Of a stretch of 64,000 nucleotides of DNA, positions 1 to 8,452 are shown piece by piece. This DNA is from Sulfomarinibacter sp963741385. Its GTDB lineage: Bacteria > Acidobacteriota > Thermoanaerobaculia > Thermoanaerobaculales > Sulfomarinibacteraceae. Under the pieces are notes generated by a model. It did not search any database. It had not been told where the DNA came from and saw nothing but the letters and a program-made list of their open reading frames with translations. The stretch spans positions 1-64,000 of the forward strand of contig CAVUHO010000006.1 of NCBI GenBank assembly GCA_963741385.1, given 5' to 3'. Numbering within the stretch: the stretch's first letter is position 1; every line of letters starts with the position of its first letter. A program made the position numbers and the translations under genes.

Positions 1-232
1 ACCTGACAGGAGGCGCTGGCGGTGTCAGCACCTGCAGCCACGTGCCGAGCACCGTCGGCGCAGCGTCCGGCCCCGAGTTTACAAAACTGTCGGCATAGAC
101 GTAGGAGCCGTTCGGACTCAAGGCATTGTAATGAGCCCCGAGGTCAGCGGGTTTGGAAATCACCAACTGGGCGTATGCGGCGCTACCGGCGAGCATGAGG
201 GCACAGAACGTAATGACGATCTTGCGAGCCAT
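1..232 (-). CDS. Exported protein, N-terminal part only (runs off the left edge)
   Basis: The reverse strand reads a Sec signal peptide beginning MARKIVITFCALMLAGSAAY, with a likely cleavage before AQ. After it come about 55 residues of mature protein (QLVISKPADLGAHYNALSPN and onward), open to the window edge. The start is the second of two overlapping ATGs; a GGAGG lies seven bases upstream of it, which fixes the frame. The mature part is short and rich in Ser, Pro and Ala, and I do not recognise a family. The continuation lies outside the window, so only an envelope or secreted location can be inferred. Confidence 0.7.
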   Translation of the reverse strand, partial: MARKIVITFCALMLAGSAAYAQLVISKPADLGAHYNALSPNGSYVYADSFVNSGPDAAPTVLGTWLQVLTPPAPPVR

Positions 233-852
233 CCATTCACCTCCAATTTGCGGCACGGCGTGAGAGTGCGGACTGCGGGTCGACGTCGTTCGGTTTCTCT
301 GAAGTTGTATCGACGTCCGCGGATCTTACCATCTGTTTGCCGGTACCGGCCGCATCAGCGCCAAACTCCTCACCCACGGTCAAACCGTCGCCATCGATTC
401 CGCTGTCCACACAGTCGAGGGAATGGGCTGTTCGATCATGACCCCGCCCCTTTCGATCGCACCCGTCAGCCGACCCGCGTCCGGTGTCACACACTCGAGA
501 CACCTCACATCGTCACGCCCGGCGATCGGCGCATCCGGTCCATCAAACTGAGTTTTGTCGGCGCGAGCATACGCGGCTGATGGGCGACCGTCCACCCCAG
601 ATGCGCCGCATGAGTTACAGGCTCCATGCGCCCAGGACTTTCGCGTTCCTGCCTTCGCGCATTCAGAATCTTGGGATCTTGGAACCTGGATCTGACGCTA
701 TCTCGGATTCCGCCACAATCTCGAAACCCTCGATCGGAAGATTTCTACGGCCGCTCTCAACAACGCGTCAGTGCGAATGGGTGGCACCCTGGTAAGCTGA
801 CCGGCACGAGGAAAGGAAAACCGCCTTTCCTTATCCATTTTCGGAGGCCGCC
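233..852. other. Gene-less stretch of about 620 bases
   Basis: Open frames occur on both strands but none has a convincing start, Shine-Dalgarno or recognisable product, and they overlap one another. Near 775-795 the motif GGGTGGCACCC appears, a member of the short GGTGCCAC-type repeats scattered through the window. The last bases hold the ribosome binding site (TCGGAGG) of the transporter that starts at 853. Confidence 0.5.
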
Positions 853-2301
853 GTGAAAGAGGAAGCGAACAATAAGGGCACCTCCCCCGAGACAACAGCC
901 CCCAACAAAAAACGAAAACTCGCGATGCCCGACACGTACATCATCGTGGCCGCCATCGTGTTGATCATGGCGGCCCTGACCTGGGTGATTCCACCTGGGA
1001 GCTACGACTACCACGAGGTGGAAGTCAACGGCAGAATGAAGAGTATCGCCATCGACGGGACGTTCCACTTTCTGGATGCGTCCCAATCCAACCCGACGGG
1101 ATTCCTCGCCTATTTCAAGTCGCTCTACACCGGCTGCGTGGATGCGGCGGACATCATCTTCGTGATCTTCGTGTGCGCGGGCACATTCGGCATTCTCGTC
1201 AAGACAGGGGCCTTCCATGCCGGTATCGGCACGGTGCTTCGCAAGATGGGCAACAAGGGCGTTCTGTTGGTTCCGATTCTGATGTCGGTTTTTGCTCTCG
1301 GGAGTTCGATGTTCGGGATGTTGACCGAATTTTACGGTTTCATACCACTGATGGTGGGGCTCGGCGTCGCCATGGGCTATGACGCCATGTATGGTTTCGC
1401 GATCATTGCCCTGGGCGGGTACGTCGGGTTCATGGGAGCCACGTTCAACCCTTATACCGTAACTGTCGCCCAGTCCATCGCAGGGGTCCCCCTCTACTCG
1501 GCCACCGGGTTTCGCTTCTTCGCTCTGGCGTGTTTCATTCTCGCGTCTTCGGCGTATGTCATCGTCTACGGCAAGAGGATCCAGAAAAATCCTCGGCTCT
1601 CGGTGGTCTACGGACAGGAATCCGTCCACGCGCTCAACAAGGGCGACCTCGAGCAGTACAGACTCGACACGAAGGCGGTGTTGATCATCATCACCGTCCT
1701 GGCAACCCTCGGATTCCTGATGTACGGCATGATGGAGCTGGGATGGGGTTACGGCGAGCTTGCCGGGTTGTTCCTCATCATGTCCATGATCGCCGCCGGT
1801 ATCGTCGGTTGGTCTCCCAACCGTTGGGTCGACGAGTTCATGATCGGTGTCAAAACCATCGTATGGGGCGGCCTGTTGACGGGTGTCGCCAAGGCCATTG
1901 TCGTTGTCATGGACGACGCCAACATCAAAGACACGATCATCTTCACGTTGTCCAACGGCTTGAGGGACCTCCCCGCCGTGGTGTCCGCCCAGGCGATGCT
2001 GGTGGCTCAGACGGTGCTGAATTTCTTCATTCCATCGGGAAGCGGGCAGGCGGCCGCAACGATGCCGATTATGGCGCCTCTCTCCGATATGCTCGGTGTG
2101 AGCCGCCAGGTTGCCTGTCTGGCCTTCCAGTTCGGCGACGGGCTCTCCAACCTCGTCTGGCCGACCTGCGGCTGTGTGATCATCTGCGCCCTTGGCGGCA
2201 TCTCCATCCAGAACTGGTGGCGGTGGTTCCTGCCTCTCGCCGGAATCCTGTTCCTGATGCAGATGGCCCTCATCGCACTGGCGATGGTGATGGGTTTGTA
2301 G
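853..2301 (+). CDS. YfcC/DcuC-family membrane carrier
   Basis: This 482-residue polytopic membrane protein matches the DcuC/YfcC group (Pfam DcuC). It has a short charged cytoplasmic N-terminus, a first helix ending in the typical ALTWVIPPGSY segment, a glycine-rich block (about 165-205, GLGVAMGYDAMYGFAIIALG then GATFNPYT), and a second-half signature near 395 (FFIPSGSGQAAATMPIMAPL) that characterises the family. Family members carry C4-dicarboxylates or amino acids across the inner membrane; the substrate here is not evident. The start is GTG, eight bases after a GGAGG. It stands alone: an inverted repeat follows, then an opposing gene. Confidence 0.85.
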   Translation: MKEEANNKGTSPETTAPNKKRKLAMPDTYIIVAAIVLIMAALTWVIPPGSYDYHEVEVNGRMKSIAIDGTFHFLDASQSNPTGFLAYFKSLYTGCVDAADIIFVIFVCAGTFGILVKTGAFHAGIGTVLRKMGNKGVLLVPILMSVFALGSSMFGMLTEFYGFIPLMVGLGVAMGYDAMYGFAIIALGGYVGFMGATFNPYTVTVAQSIAGVPLYSATGFRFFALACFILASSAYVIVYGKRIQKNPRLSVVYGQESVHALNKGDLEQYRLDTKAVLIIITVLATLGFLMYGMMELGWGYGELAGLFLIMSMIAAGIVGWSPNRWVDEFMIGVKTIVWGGLLTGVAKAIVVVMDDANIKDTIIFTLSNGLRDLPAVVSAQAMLVAQTVLNFFIPSGSGQAAATMPIMAPLSDMLGVSRQVACLAFQFGDGLSNLVWPTCGCVIICALGGISIQNWWRWFLPLAGILFLMQMALIALAMVMGL

Positions 2302-2334
2302 CATGCGGCGTCCCTAGCATTTGAACTGCCACAT

Positions 2335-2432
2335 GGGTGCCACACTTTGCATTGACGCTTTGTTACCGCACCCTTCTCAACCGTCCGGTAGATTCTGCAC
2401 CAGAGAATGAGGCAATGCGAAGTGTGGCACCC
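2335..2432. repeat. 98-bp inverted repeat (GGGTGCCAC family)
   Basis: The left arm GGGTGCCACACTTTGCATTG (2335-2354) and the right arm CAATGCGAAGTGTGGCACCC (2413-2432) are inverted copies differing at one of 20 positions, with a 58-base loop. The element lies between the convergent ends of the carrier and the Asp-box gene, where it could fold as a hairpin or act as a bidirectional terminator. It is the most complete example of a family whose half-copies recur near 780, 4735, 5904, 5935 and 12676. Confidence 0.8.
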
Positions 2433-2453
2433 TAGAGGCATCGATGGTGATGC

Positions 2454-4583
2454 TCATCCCGTCGATGATGACCATCGCGAGCGATCACTGGTCTCAAATC
2501 CATCGACAAATATGGTGGCGGGCATGGTCGTTTTCAACACCATTCCGCTGTATCGGGAGGCCAACCACCCGGTTCCGTCGGCCGCAACCTCGTACACCAA
2601 TCCCTCGAGGTCATTGTCAAGGAGGACGCCGTCGGTGACCTCCGTCCAGGTCTCTCCGCCATCAATCGTTTTCAGGAGGGACACGGAGGAGCTACTGGGG
2701 CCAACCCCAACGGCAAGCCATCCTTCCATGCGGCTGACAAACTGCATCTGGGAAGGGTAGTCGAGCGCGCTGTAGTCAAGGTGGGTCAGCTTCGTCCAGT
2801 TCGACCCGCCGTCGATTGTCCGGTAGATATCGAGCCCTCCCTGCTGACTGACTCCAACCGACCAGCCGTACTCCGCATCGAGCAACTGCAGACCGGTGTA
2901 TTGAGAGGGCCCCATCGGGTACGACCAGTTCACTCCGCCATTTTTGGTGCAGGCCATGCTGTTCACCACATAGCAGTACTGCGTATCACTGACGTGCGCC
3001 ACCATGGTGATTGGATAGAAGCTCCCCTCCTGGACGGTGGTCCACGACGCGCCATGATTGCTGGTGGCGATGATCTTCTTGACGTTTGCAGCGGTCGTGA
3101 TCGCGGCCCAGATCGAGCTCGGAGAAAGGACCGAGAGGATGGGCGCCACGCGCGAGATGGGCTCGCCGGTATCGACGAAAGCCCACGTCGCCCCCTGATT
3201 CGACGACGTCATCAGTTGCGAAGGATCCGTGTCGATGCCCGTTGATGCCCACACCTCTGCATCACCGATGATGTGAACCTCCGACCAGAAAGGAGGGCAG
3301 GTGCCGAAAAACGAGCAATCGACCACGGGGAACGTCGGATCCTGCCAGCTTCCCCCTTCAAGAGACTGGGTGAAACCCCTCCACTTGTGGCCGTCATACC
3401 CAACGGCAATCCCCCGCATTGCGCCCAAAGCAAGATCGAGGTCGACGTAACGGAAACCGGTCAATTTCTTGACACGTTCCCATTGCTGGCCATCGCTGCT
3501 GTGCACCACTCTTCCCGTGCACATACCGGTGGAACACGGCCATCCACCTGCACTCTGACCGACGAAGAGCTCATCGCCCGCTCGAGCGACATAGTTCGGA
3601 AGCGGCAGAGGTTCTTCAACCATTGGAAGCTGCGACACACAGTTGTGACAAAAATCCGTGCGTGTCCACGTCTCGCCCCCGTTTGCTGTCTCGAGAAGGA
3701 CCCCGCCATTGCCGACATTCGGGTCGTCAAAATGACCGACCACCCACCCATGCAGAGCCGAGTCGAAAGCCATATCGGCAATCTGGAAGATGTCGTCAGG
3801 CAAGGTTGACTTCACCCAACTCCCACCCTCCTCGTGCCGGGAGACGAAAATCGGCCTTTTCGTTCCGGGGAGATCAGGGCCACCCAGAGCATAGTGATCC
3901 TCCGGCGTCGGCGCCTCGAGGGCCCACAGGGCCTGGTCATCGTAATCGACCCGTGTGACGGTCTCGAAGTCATCGTCCGTCTCGACGATAACGCCGAGCC
4001 AACCCATCCAGCCTGAAAAGTAGTTGCCAACCAGCGTGGCTCGTCCATCGTCGTACACCTTGAGATCCTGAAAGACACCCGGCCACTCACCCGAGTCATA
4101 GACCAGCTCCCAACTGGCACCTCCATCCACTGTGGAAACCAATATCGCCTGGCCGTCGATGTTTCTTCCCACTGCATAAGCCTGGGTAGGACCGGTCATC
4201 TGGAGGCTTGACAGATATTGAATCCAGGCTGGAAGGGGGTGCACGGTCCACGTCTGGGCTCGGTCGGAGCTGTGGGCAATTCCTGTCACTGTTCGCACCA
4301 TGGCAGCGCTGCCGCCGTCGTCGAAGACCAGTCCGCTGACCCAGGTGTCCTCGGTGAAGTCGGGCGCCACCTGCGTCCACGTCCAAACGCCGTTCTGGCG
4401 GACCCCTTTGACGAGCAGGTTCCCGCACAACCAGACGACGTCGTCCGCCAGGTCGGCGGTGCCTCCATTCTGAACTGCAATTGAGTTGAAGTTACCTCCA
4501 GATACCCATTCCCAGTCCCGGCCCTGGGCCGAGGCAGTCAGCAGGAGCGGGACGATTGCACCAATCAAGAAAATTCGTCTCAT
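2454..4583 (-). CDS. Secreted Asp-box (BNR/sialidase-type) beta-propeller protein with C-terminal DGFE tag
   Basis: The 709-residue product starts with a Sec signal peptide (MRRIFLIGAIVPLLLTASAQ). I count about eight Asp-box motifs of the type S/T-x-D/N-x-G-x-T/S-W, including TVDGGASW, TANGGETW, TSSNQGATW, TSNHGASW, TIDGGSNW and TIDGGETW, so the chain probably forms one or two beta-propellers resembling the photosystem-assembly/BNR group. Sialidase catalytic residues are not evident. It ends in IFVDGFETSDRSRWSSSTG, a short tag shared with three other exported proteins here. The frame is open 21 codons further upstream, but the ATG at 4583 has an AGGTGG just before it and begins the signal peptide. 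Function unknown. Confidence 0.8.
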   Translation of the reverse strand: MRRIFLIGAIVPLLLTASAQGRDWEWVSGGNFNSIAVQNGGTADLADDVVWLCGNLLVKGVRQNGVWTWTQVAPDFTEDTWVSGLVFDDGGSAAMVRTVTGIAHSSDRAQTWTVHPLPAWIQYLSSLQMTGPTQAYAVGRNIDGQAILVSTVDGGASWELVYDSGEWPGVFQDLKVYDDGRATLVGNYFSGWMGWLGVIVETDDDFETVTRVDYDDQALWALEAPTPEDHYALGGPDLPGTKRPIFVSRHEEGGSWVKSTLPDDIFQIADMAFDSALHGWVVGHFDDPNVGNGGVLLETANGGETWTRTDFCHNCVSQLPMVEEPLPLPNYVARAGDELFVGQSAGGWPCSTGMCTGRVVHSSDGQQWERVKKLTGFRYVDLDLALGAMRGIAVGYDGHKWRGFTQSLEGGSWQDPTFPVVDCSFFGTCPPFWSEVHIIGDAEVWASTGIDTDPSQLMTSSNQGATWAFVDTGEPISRVAPILSVLSPSSIWAAITTAANVKKIIATSNHGASWTTVQEGSFYPITMVAHVSDTQYCYVVNSMACTKNGGVNWSYPMGPSQYTGLQLLDAEYGWSVGVSQQGGLDIYRTIDGGSNWTKLTHLDYSALDYPSQMQFVSRMEGWLAVGVGPSSSSVSLLKTIDGGETWTEVTDGVLLDNDLEGLVYEVAADGTGWLASRYSGMVLKTTMPATIFVDGFETSDRSRWSSSTG

Positions 4584-4822
4584 ACCCTTCCACCTCTGCC
4601 GGAAATGTGTCGAGGCCTTCTGTATGACCGCTGAACGGTACCACACTCCGATGAGTGTTTGACTCGCATCAGTGATGACTTATGGATGACAACCTTCGCA
4701 TTGGCGCATCGTGGTTGAGACAATTTGCATGTATGGGTGCCACGTACACATTTACACAATTGTCGAACGCGCGTCTCCGGTTGAGTCAGGCTGACCGAGC
4801 AACCGGGGAAAATCTGGAGATG
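4584..4822. other. Left part of a 514-base gene-less gap (4584-5097)
   Basis: No supportable gene is seen. The stretch holds the upstream region of the Asp-box gene and, near 4735, a lone half-site ATGGGTGCCACG of the GGGTGCCAC repeat family. Base composition becomes more AT-rich toward the DUF4236 gene on the far side of the 4823-4916 repeat. Confidence 0.4.
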
Positions 4823-4916
4823 AGTGGTGGCGGCCTGAAGGACCCGCCTCCAGTCGGTTCGCAAGGCCACGTCAGTATCTGAAGGCCGTAGGCGGGTCGT
4901 TTACGCCGCCACCACT
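4823..4916. repeat. 94-bp inverted repeat (GGCGGGTC family)
   Basis: The ends AGTGGTGGCGGC (4823-4834) and GCCGCCACCACT (4905-4916) are perfect inverted copies. Inside them the arms GACCCGCCT and AGGCGGGTC pair again after a short unpaired stretch (CTGAAG against GTTTAC). The same internal words recur in the element at 34362-34452 and at the 5' end of the gene starting at 44560, so this is a dispersed family and not a chance hairpin. No gene is seen in the remaining bases up to 5097. Confidence 0.75.
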
Positions 4917-5097
4917 ATCGTTTCGGAACCTGGAGAGGCACAACCTGAGCGAACCGGAGACGCAGGTTGTCGAATTCCGGAGATACGGTAGCCAAACACC
5001 GATTTCCGAATATTCGTCGGCCCGATCCGAAGATGATTGCCGGGCAAGGCTTTGGGTGTGACCGCGCGGTACGGGGCGCCATCACCACACCGTCACA

Positions 5098-5655
5098 TCA
5101 TGTCGACACGCCCAGATTTCTGAAGTCCGATCGCATATCTGGGTTCAATACACAGAGTGCCGCAAAGATCTCTTCAATCTTTTCACGCCTATATTCTTCA
5201 TTTTTTTCGTCAAAAATGTCCCAGAACTTCTCAGATTTTGATGAACATAATTTCGCCATACGAGCTTTATAATGATATTGGTCGACTGACATATCGTCTC
5301 CGCCTTCTCTGTGAATCTCTAAAAAGATTTTCTCGCCAATATCATTGATCAAGTTGATGTGTTCCTCGCACATTATTTTCAAGTGCACATACGCCTCAAT
5401 CCCTGCCATTTTGTATGGCGCTAGAGTCTCCAAAACTGCGTTGTCTTGTTCTTCATTCCACTGGCCATCGTACGCAGTCGACACGAGTACCTGGCGTTGG
5501 TACGGCCCGAATCGTCCAACATGACTGGAGATTTTACCGTTCGGCATGACTCCGGCTCGTGCCCCTTTTACACCAGCCGAAATACTCACACCATTTTTTG
5601 AGATATTGATCCGGAATGGGCCAAAGTTGAAGGTCTTTCGCAAGAAATACGGCAT
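5098..5655 (-). CDS. DUF4236-domain protein
   Basis: The first 50 residues (FLRKTFNFGPFRINISKNGV, SISAGVKGARAGVMPNGKIS) match the DUF4236 domain, a short beta-rich N-terminal module of unknown function. The rest (about 60-185) is charged, probably helical, and ends in DMRSDFRNLGVST. The gene is clearly richer in A+T than its neighbours and has isolated Lys/Ile/Asn-rich codon use, which suggests recent transfer. The ribosome binding site is weak. DUF4236 proteins are often accessory genes; nothing next to it identifies a system. Confidence 0.7.
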   Translation of the reverse strand: MPYFLRKTFNFGPFRINISKNGVSISAGVKGARAGVMPNGKISSHVGRFGPYQRQVLVSTAYDGQWNEEQDNAVLETLAPYKMAGIEAYVHLKIMCEEHINLINDIGEKIFLEIHREGGDDMSVDQYHYKARMAKLCSSKSEKFWDIFDEKNEEYRREKIEEIFAALCVLNPDMRSDFRNLGVST

Positions 5656-5951
5656 TTTTCACATCCAACGTGTCGACAGCAAAACCAATACTGATCCTAC
5701 CCCATGAACCATGAGCCACGGCAGAACTCTTCGCTTGCTCGATTGTGACATCACGCGAATCGCCCCCGAACGAGACAAACGCAATTCCTATGCCTGTTGA
5801 GGTTGAGAAAATAGCTGCATCCTGGCTGGTCGTCTCGGAACAGCTGTTTCAATTCTGCTCATTGGTCGAATGACAGGCTGAGTGCCAGATGGGTGCTGCG
5901 AATGGGTGGCACCGCGTTGCAGAATGAACGAAGAGGTGGCACCCCGCAGCG
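5656..5951. other. Intergenic stretch with possible coding remnant and GGTGGCACC repeats
   Basis: On the reverse strand, from about 5850 down to 5660, one frame is open with protein-like composition (a stretch reading STSTGIGIAFVSFGGDSRDV, then further residues to WGRISIGFAVDTLDV) and runs into the DUF4236 start in another frame. It lacks a start codon and I cannot identify it, so it may be the tail of a decayed gene that arrived with DUF4236. At 5904-5913 and 5935-5945 are two direct copies of GGTGGCACC, members of the dispersed repeat family. Confidence 0.4.
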
Positions 5952-6458
5952 TCAGCGGCCGATCTGTTTCTGCAAGTGCTCCGGATAGCGGGCGCCCTGT
6001 ACCTCGACCTTGGAAACCGCATCTTCGATCTCGCGCAGGTCGTCAGAAGTGAGTTCGACCTCCGCCGAGCCGATGTTTTCTTCGAGGCGGTGCTGATAGA
6101 ACAGATCGATGCGGTCCGTCCTGAGGCGTTTCAGCGAGGCCTCGGCAACCGCGCGGATCCGTTCCGGCCGACTGTCGAGTCCGTTCTGGGGAACGCCCTC
6201 CTTGAAACCGAACTTGGTGGCGATCACCACCCCGTCGCGAAAGGGCTCGAGCGCCTCGCCAACCAGCTCCTCGTTCGTGAACGGGCCATACGCTTCGGCG
6301 GTGTCGAAGAAGGTGACGCCACGCTCGACGGCGGCCCGTATCAGGCGAACGCCCTCCTGTTTGTCCAGAGCGGGACCATAGCCAAAGCTCAGCCCCATGC
6401 AGCCCAACCCAACGGCTGAAACCTCCAGCCCGCTGCTTCCGAGTTTTCTCTTCTTCAT
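5952..6458 (-). CDS. Aldo/keto reductase with a large internal deletion
   Basis: The N-terminus (MKKRKLGSSGLEVSAVGLGC) through FFDTAEAYGPFTNEELVGEA, KFGF and RIDLFYQHR is a typical aldo/keto reductase with the catalytic Asp and Tyr. The C-terminus (RLEENIGSAEVELTSDDLRE to GARYPEHLQKQIGR) is the normal family end. The roughly 150 residues expected between them are missing: the usual length is about 325 and here it is 168. The junction falls at 'HR', a dipeptide present on both sides of the missing block in relatives (YQHR..., ...LHRLEENIGA), consistent with deletion between short direct repeats. The active-site Lys and His and most of the NADPH site's C-terminal half are lost or displaced, so the product is probably inactive. 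The start at 6458 has AAGGAG seven bases upstream. Treat as a probable pseudogene with an intact frame. Confidence 0.8.
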   Translation of the reverse strand: MKKRKLGSSGLEVSAVGLGCMGLSFGYGPALDKQEGVRLIRAAVERGVTFFDTAEAYGPFTNEELVGEALEPFRDGVVIATKFGFKEGVPQNGLDSRPERIRAVAEASLKRLRTDRIDLFYQHRLEENIGSAEVELTSDDLREIEDAVSKVEVQGARYPEHLQKQIGR

Positions 6459-6613
6459 GTCCCAACTCCTTCGGTTCGAGGGTAAGGACGCCGGGCACTC
6501 GATGTAAAGGCCCCGGGCACTCACGTTGATCGTGCCCACGGGTGCGACCCGTGACGACGTTGGCAATGCGACAATACGAACGGTCACACCACCGGGAAAG
6601 TGGAGAAGGACTC

Positions 6614-7567
6614 ATGCCAAAGATTTTTCATCGGCAGCAGATCGAGGAGGCGTTGCGGCACATCGACGTGACGGCGGCGATCGAAGACGGCTTTGTCGCC
6701 TACTCCGAGGGCAGGGTCGTCGTGCCGCCGGTCGGAGAGCTGATCTTCGAGGATCCCCCCGGCGACGTCCATATCAAGTACGGGTATATCAAGAACGATG
6801 ACTACTTCGTCATCAAGGTCGCGTCCGGTTTCTACAACAACGTCAACCTCGGACTGCCGGCGGCCGACGGTCTGATGTTGGTGTTCAGCCAGAAGACCGC
6901 CCGGCTGGAGTGCATTCTTCTCGACGAGTGCCACCTCACGAATGTCCGAACCGCGGCCGCCGGCGCGGTTGTGGCCAAGTACCTCGCTCCGAGCAAGGTC
7001 GAGCGCATCGGCGTCTTCGGTGCCGGTGTCCAGGGCAGGATGCAGGTCGAGGCGTTGCTTCCGATCGTCGATTGCCGGGATCTCGTCGTCTGGGGCACCG
7101 GCCAGGACGAGCTGGACGCGTACCGGGATGCCATGAGTGCGCACGGCCTGGAAATCAGGACCACGCTGATCGGCGACGAGGTCGCCGCCACGTGCAATCT
7201 CATCGTGACCGCGACCCCGTCCCACAAGCCCCTTCTCCGCGCCGACCAGATCAGGGAGGGCACCCACATCACCGCAGTGGGCTCGGACACACGCGGGAAG
7301 TGCGAGCTGGATCCCGCGATTCTGGGGAAGGCAGATCGAGTGGTTGCCGACAGCATCGAGCAGTGTCGTGAACGGGGCGAGATCTTCCACGCGGTCGAGG
7401 CCGGCGAGTTGCGCATCGACGATGTCGTGGAGCTCGGCAACATCATCACCAACCCCGCGCTTCGGCGGACTTCCGACTCGCAGATCACGGTCGCGGATCT
7501 GACGGGCGTCGCGGTCCAGGACATTCAGATATCGAAGGCGGTGTACGCGCAGCTGGCCTCAGGCTGA
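6614..7567 (+). CDS. Ornithine cyclodeaminase / mu-crystallin family protein
   Basis: This 317-residue protein has the whole family layout: a substrate-binding N-terminal half with KYGYIKNDDYFVIKVASGFY and the conserved DECHLTNVRTAAAGAVVAKY segment, then a Rossmann NAD(P) domain opening with IGVFGAGVQGRMQ. Family members include ornithine cyclodeaminase, alanine dehydrogenase, lysine cyclodeaminase and pyrroline-2-carboxylate reductase, so the substrate cannot be set from sequence alone. The chosen ATG follows GGAGAAGGA; an upstream in-frame ATG lacks such a site. The coding end forms a short palindrome (GGCCTCAGGCTGAGGCC). An SDR and an aminotransferase lie downstream in opposite orientation, suggesting an amino-acid or imino-acid pathway. 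Confidence 0.85.
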   Translation: MPKIFHRQQIEEALRHIDVTAAIEDGFVAYSEGRVVVPPVGELIFEDPPGDVHIKYGYIKNDDYFVIKVASGFYNNVNLGLPAADGLMLVFSQKTARLECILLDECHLTNVRTAAAGAVVAKYLAPSKVERIGVFGAGVQGRMQVEALLPIVDCRDLVVWGTGQDELDAYRDAMSAHGLEIRTTLIGDEVAATCNLIVTATPSHKPLLRADQIREGTHITAVGSDTRGKCELDPAILGKADRVVADSIEQCRERGEIFHAVEAGELRIDDVVELGNIITNPALRRTSDSQITVADLTGVAVQDIQISKAVYAQLASG

Positions 7568-7575
7568 GGCCGCGT

Positions 7576-7642
7576 GGGTGCCACGTTCACAGAGATCGGT
7601 GCCAGCCAGGCGCCCGGTTCGCCTCCCCCATCGGTGGCACCC
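7576..7642. repeat. 67-bp element with GGGTGCCA/TGGCACCC ends
   Basis: The eight-base ends GGGTGCCA (7576-7583) and TGGCACCC (7635-7642) are perfect inverted copies. The element fills the gap between two convergent genes, ending eight bases before the stop codon of the SDR. It belongs to the same end-type as the 2335-2432 element but has a different interior. Confidence 0.6.
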
Positions 7643-7650
7643 GGGTAGTC

Positions 7651-8406
7651 CTACCACACGCTGCCTAGTGCGACCCGGATCGCCTCTCCACTGACGCCGC
7701 TCGATTCCTCTGACGCGAGGAAAGCGATCACCTCGGCCACCTCCCGGGTCGTCGCAACGCGGCCCGGGGGATACAACGCCGCTCGTTCCTCCCACACCAG
7801 ATCGGTCGTGACGCCCCGGTCCTCCGCCTCCTGGCGAGCCGATCGTTCGGCCATTTCCGTCCGAACCCAGCCGGGCAACACAGCGTTTGCGGTAATACCG
7901 TACGCTCCGCCGTCCACTGAGGCCGAGCGCATCAACCCCAGCAACCCGTGTTTGGAGCTGTTATATGCGCTTCCGGCAGGTTCTGCGATCAAGCCGGCTG
8001 TAGAACTCGTATACACGATGCGCCCGAACCTGCGTTCTACCATTCCCCGCATCACGAGCCTCGAAAGATGGAACGGACCATCGAGATTGACCCGCATCGT
8101 CTCGCTCCAGACCTCTGGTTGCTGCTCCCAGACGACCCGCTCGTGTGCCGACCCGATACCGTGGTTGCAGATGAGGATGTCGATCGGTCCGAGTCGTTGC
8201 TCGGTTTCCGCAACCGCGTGCGCACAACCCTCCGGTCTTCCGAGATCGGCAACCGAATAGTCGAGTCCGACATCGGCCAGTTCCTGTTTGCTCCGGGCGA
8301 CGCACATCACTCTGGCGCCGCGTGTTGCCAGGAGCTCTGCGGCTGCACGCCCAATGCCGCGACCCCCGCCTGTGATGAGAGCTACACGCCCTTCAACTCC
8401 GGCCAT
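7651..8406 (-). CDS. Short-chain dehydrogenase/reductase (SDR)
   Basis: The 251-residue classical SDR has the cofactor motif TGGGRGIG (residues 12-19), a core CNHG in place of NNAG (about 85), the catalytic Ser in TSSTAG (about 140), and the YNSSK active-site Tyr and Lys (about 153-157), followed by the PGWVRTEM loop and a normal C-terminus. It will use NAD(H) or NADP(H) on an alcohol/ketone whose identity is not evident. AAGGAG lies about ten bases before the ATG. It is on the same strand as, and just downstream of, the aminotransferase (46-base gap), so the two are probably co-transcribed. Confidence 0.85.
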   Translation of the reverse strand: MAGVEGRVALITGGGRGIGRAAAELLATRGARVMCVARSKQELADVGLDYSVADLGRPEGCAHAVAETEQRLGPIDILICNHGIGSAHERVVWEQQPEVWSETMRVNLDGPFHLSRLVMRGMVERRFGRIVYTSSTAGLIAEPAGSAYNSSKHGLLGLMRSASVDGGAYGITANAVLPGWVRTEMAERSARQEAEDRGVTTDLVWEERAALYPPGRVATTREVAEVIAFLASEESSGVSGEAIRVALGSVW

Positions 8407-8452
8407 GCTTCACACACTCCTTGATCTCTCAGATCCCGCAATCATGATGATG

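Noticed and set aside
131..795. Overlapping small frames in the first gap
   Set aside because: None has family motifs, start signals or consistent strand preference.
757..2304. Long reverse frame opposite the YfcC-type carrier
   Set aside because: His/Asp/Gly-rich text typical of the complement of a membrane protein gene; the forward frame has the family motifs.
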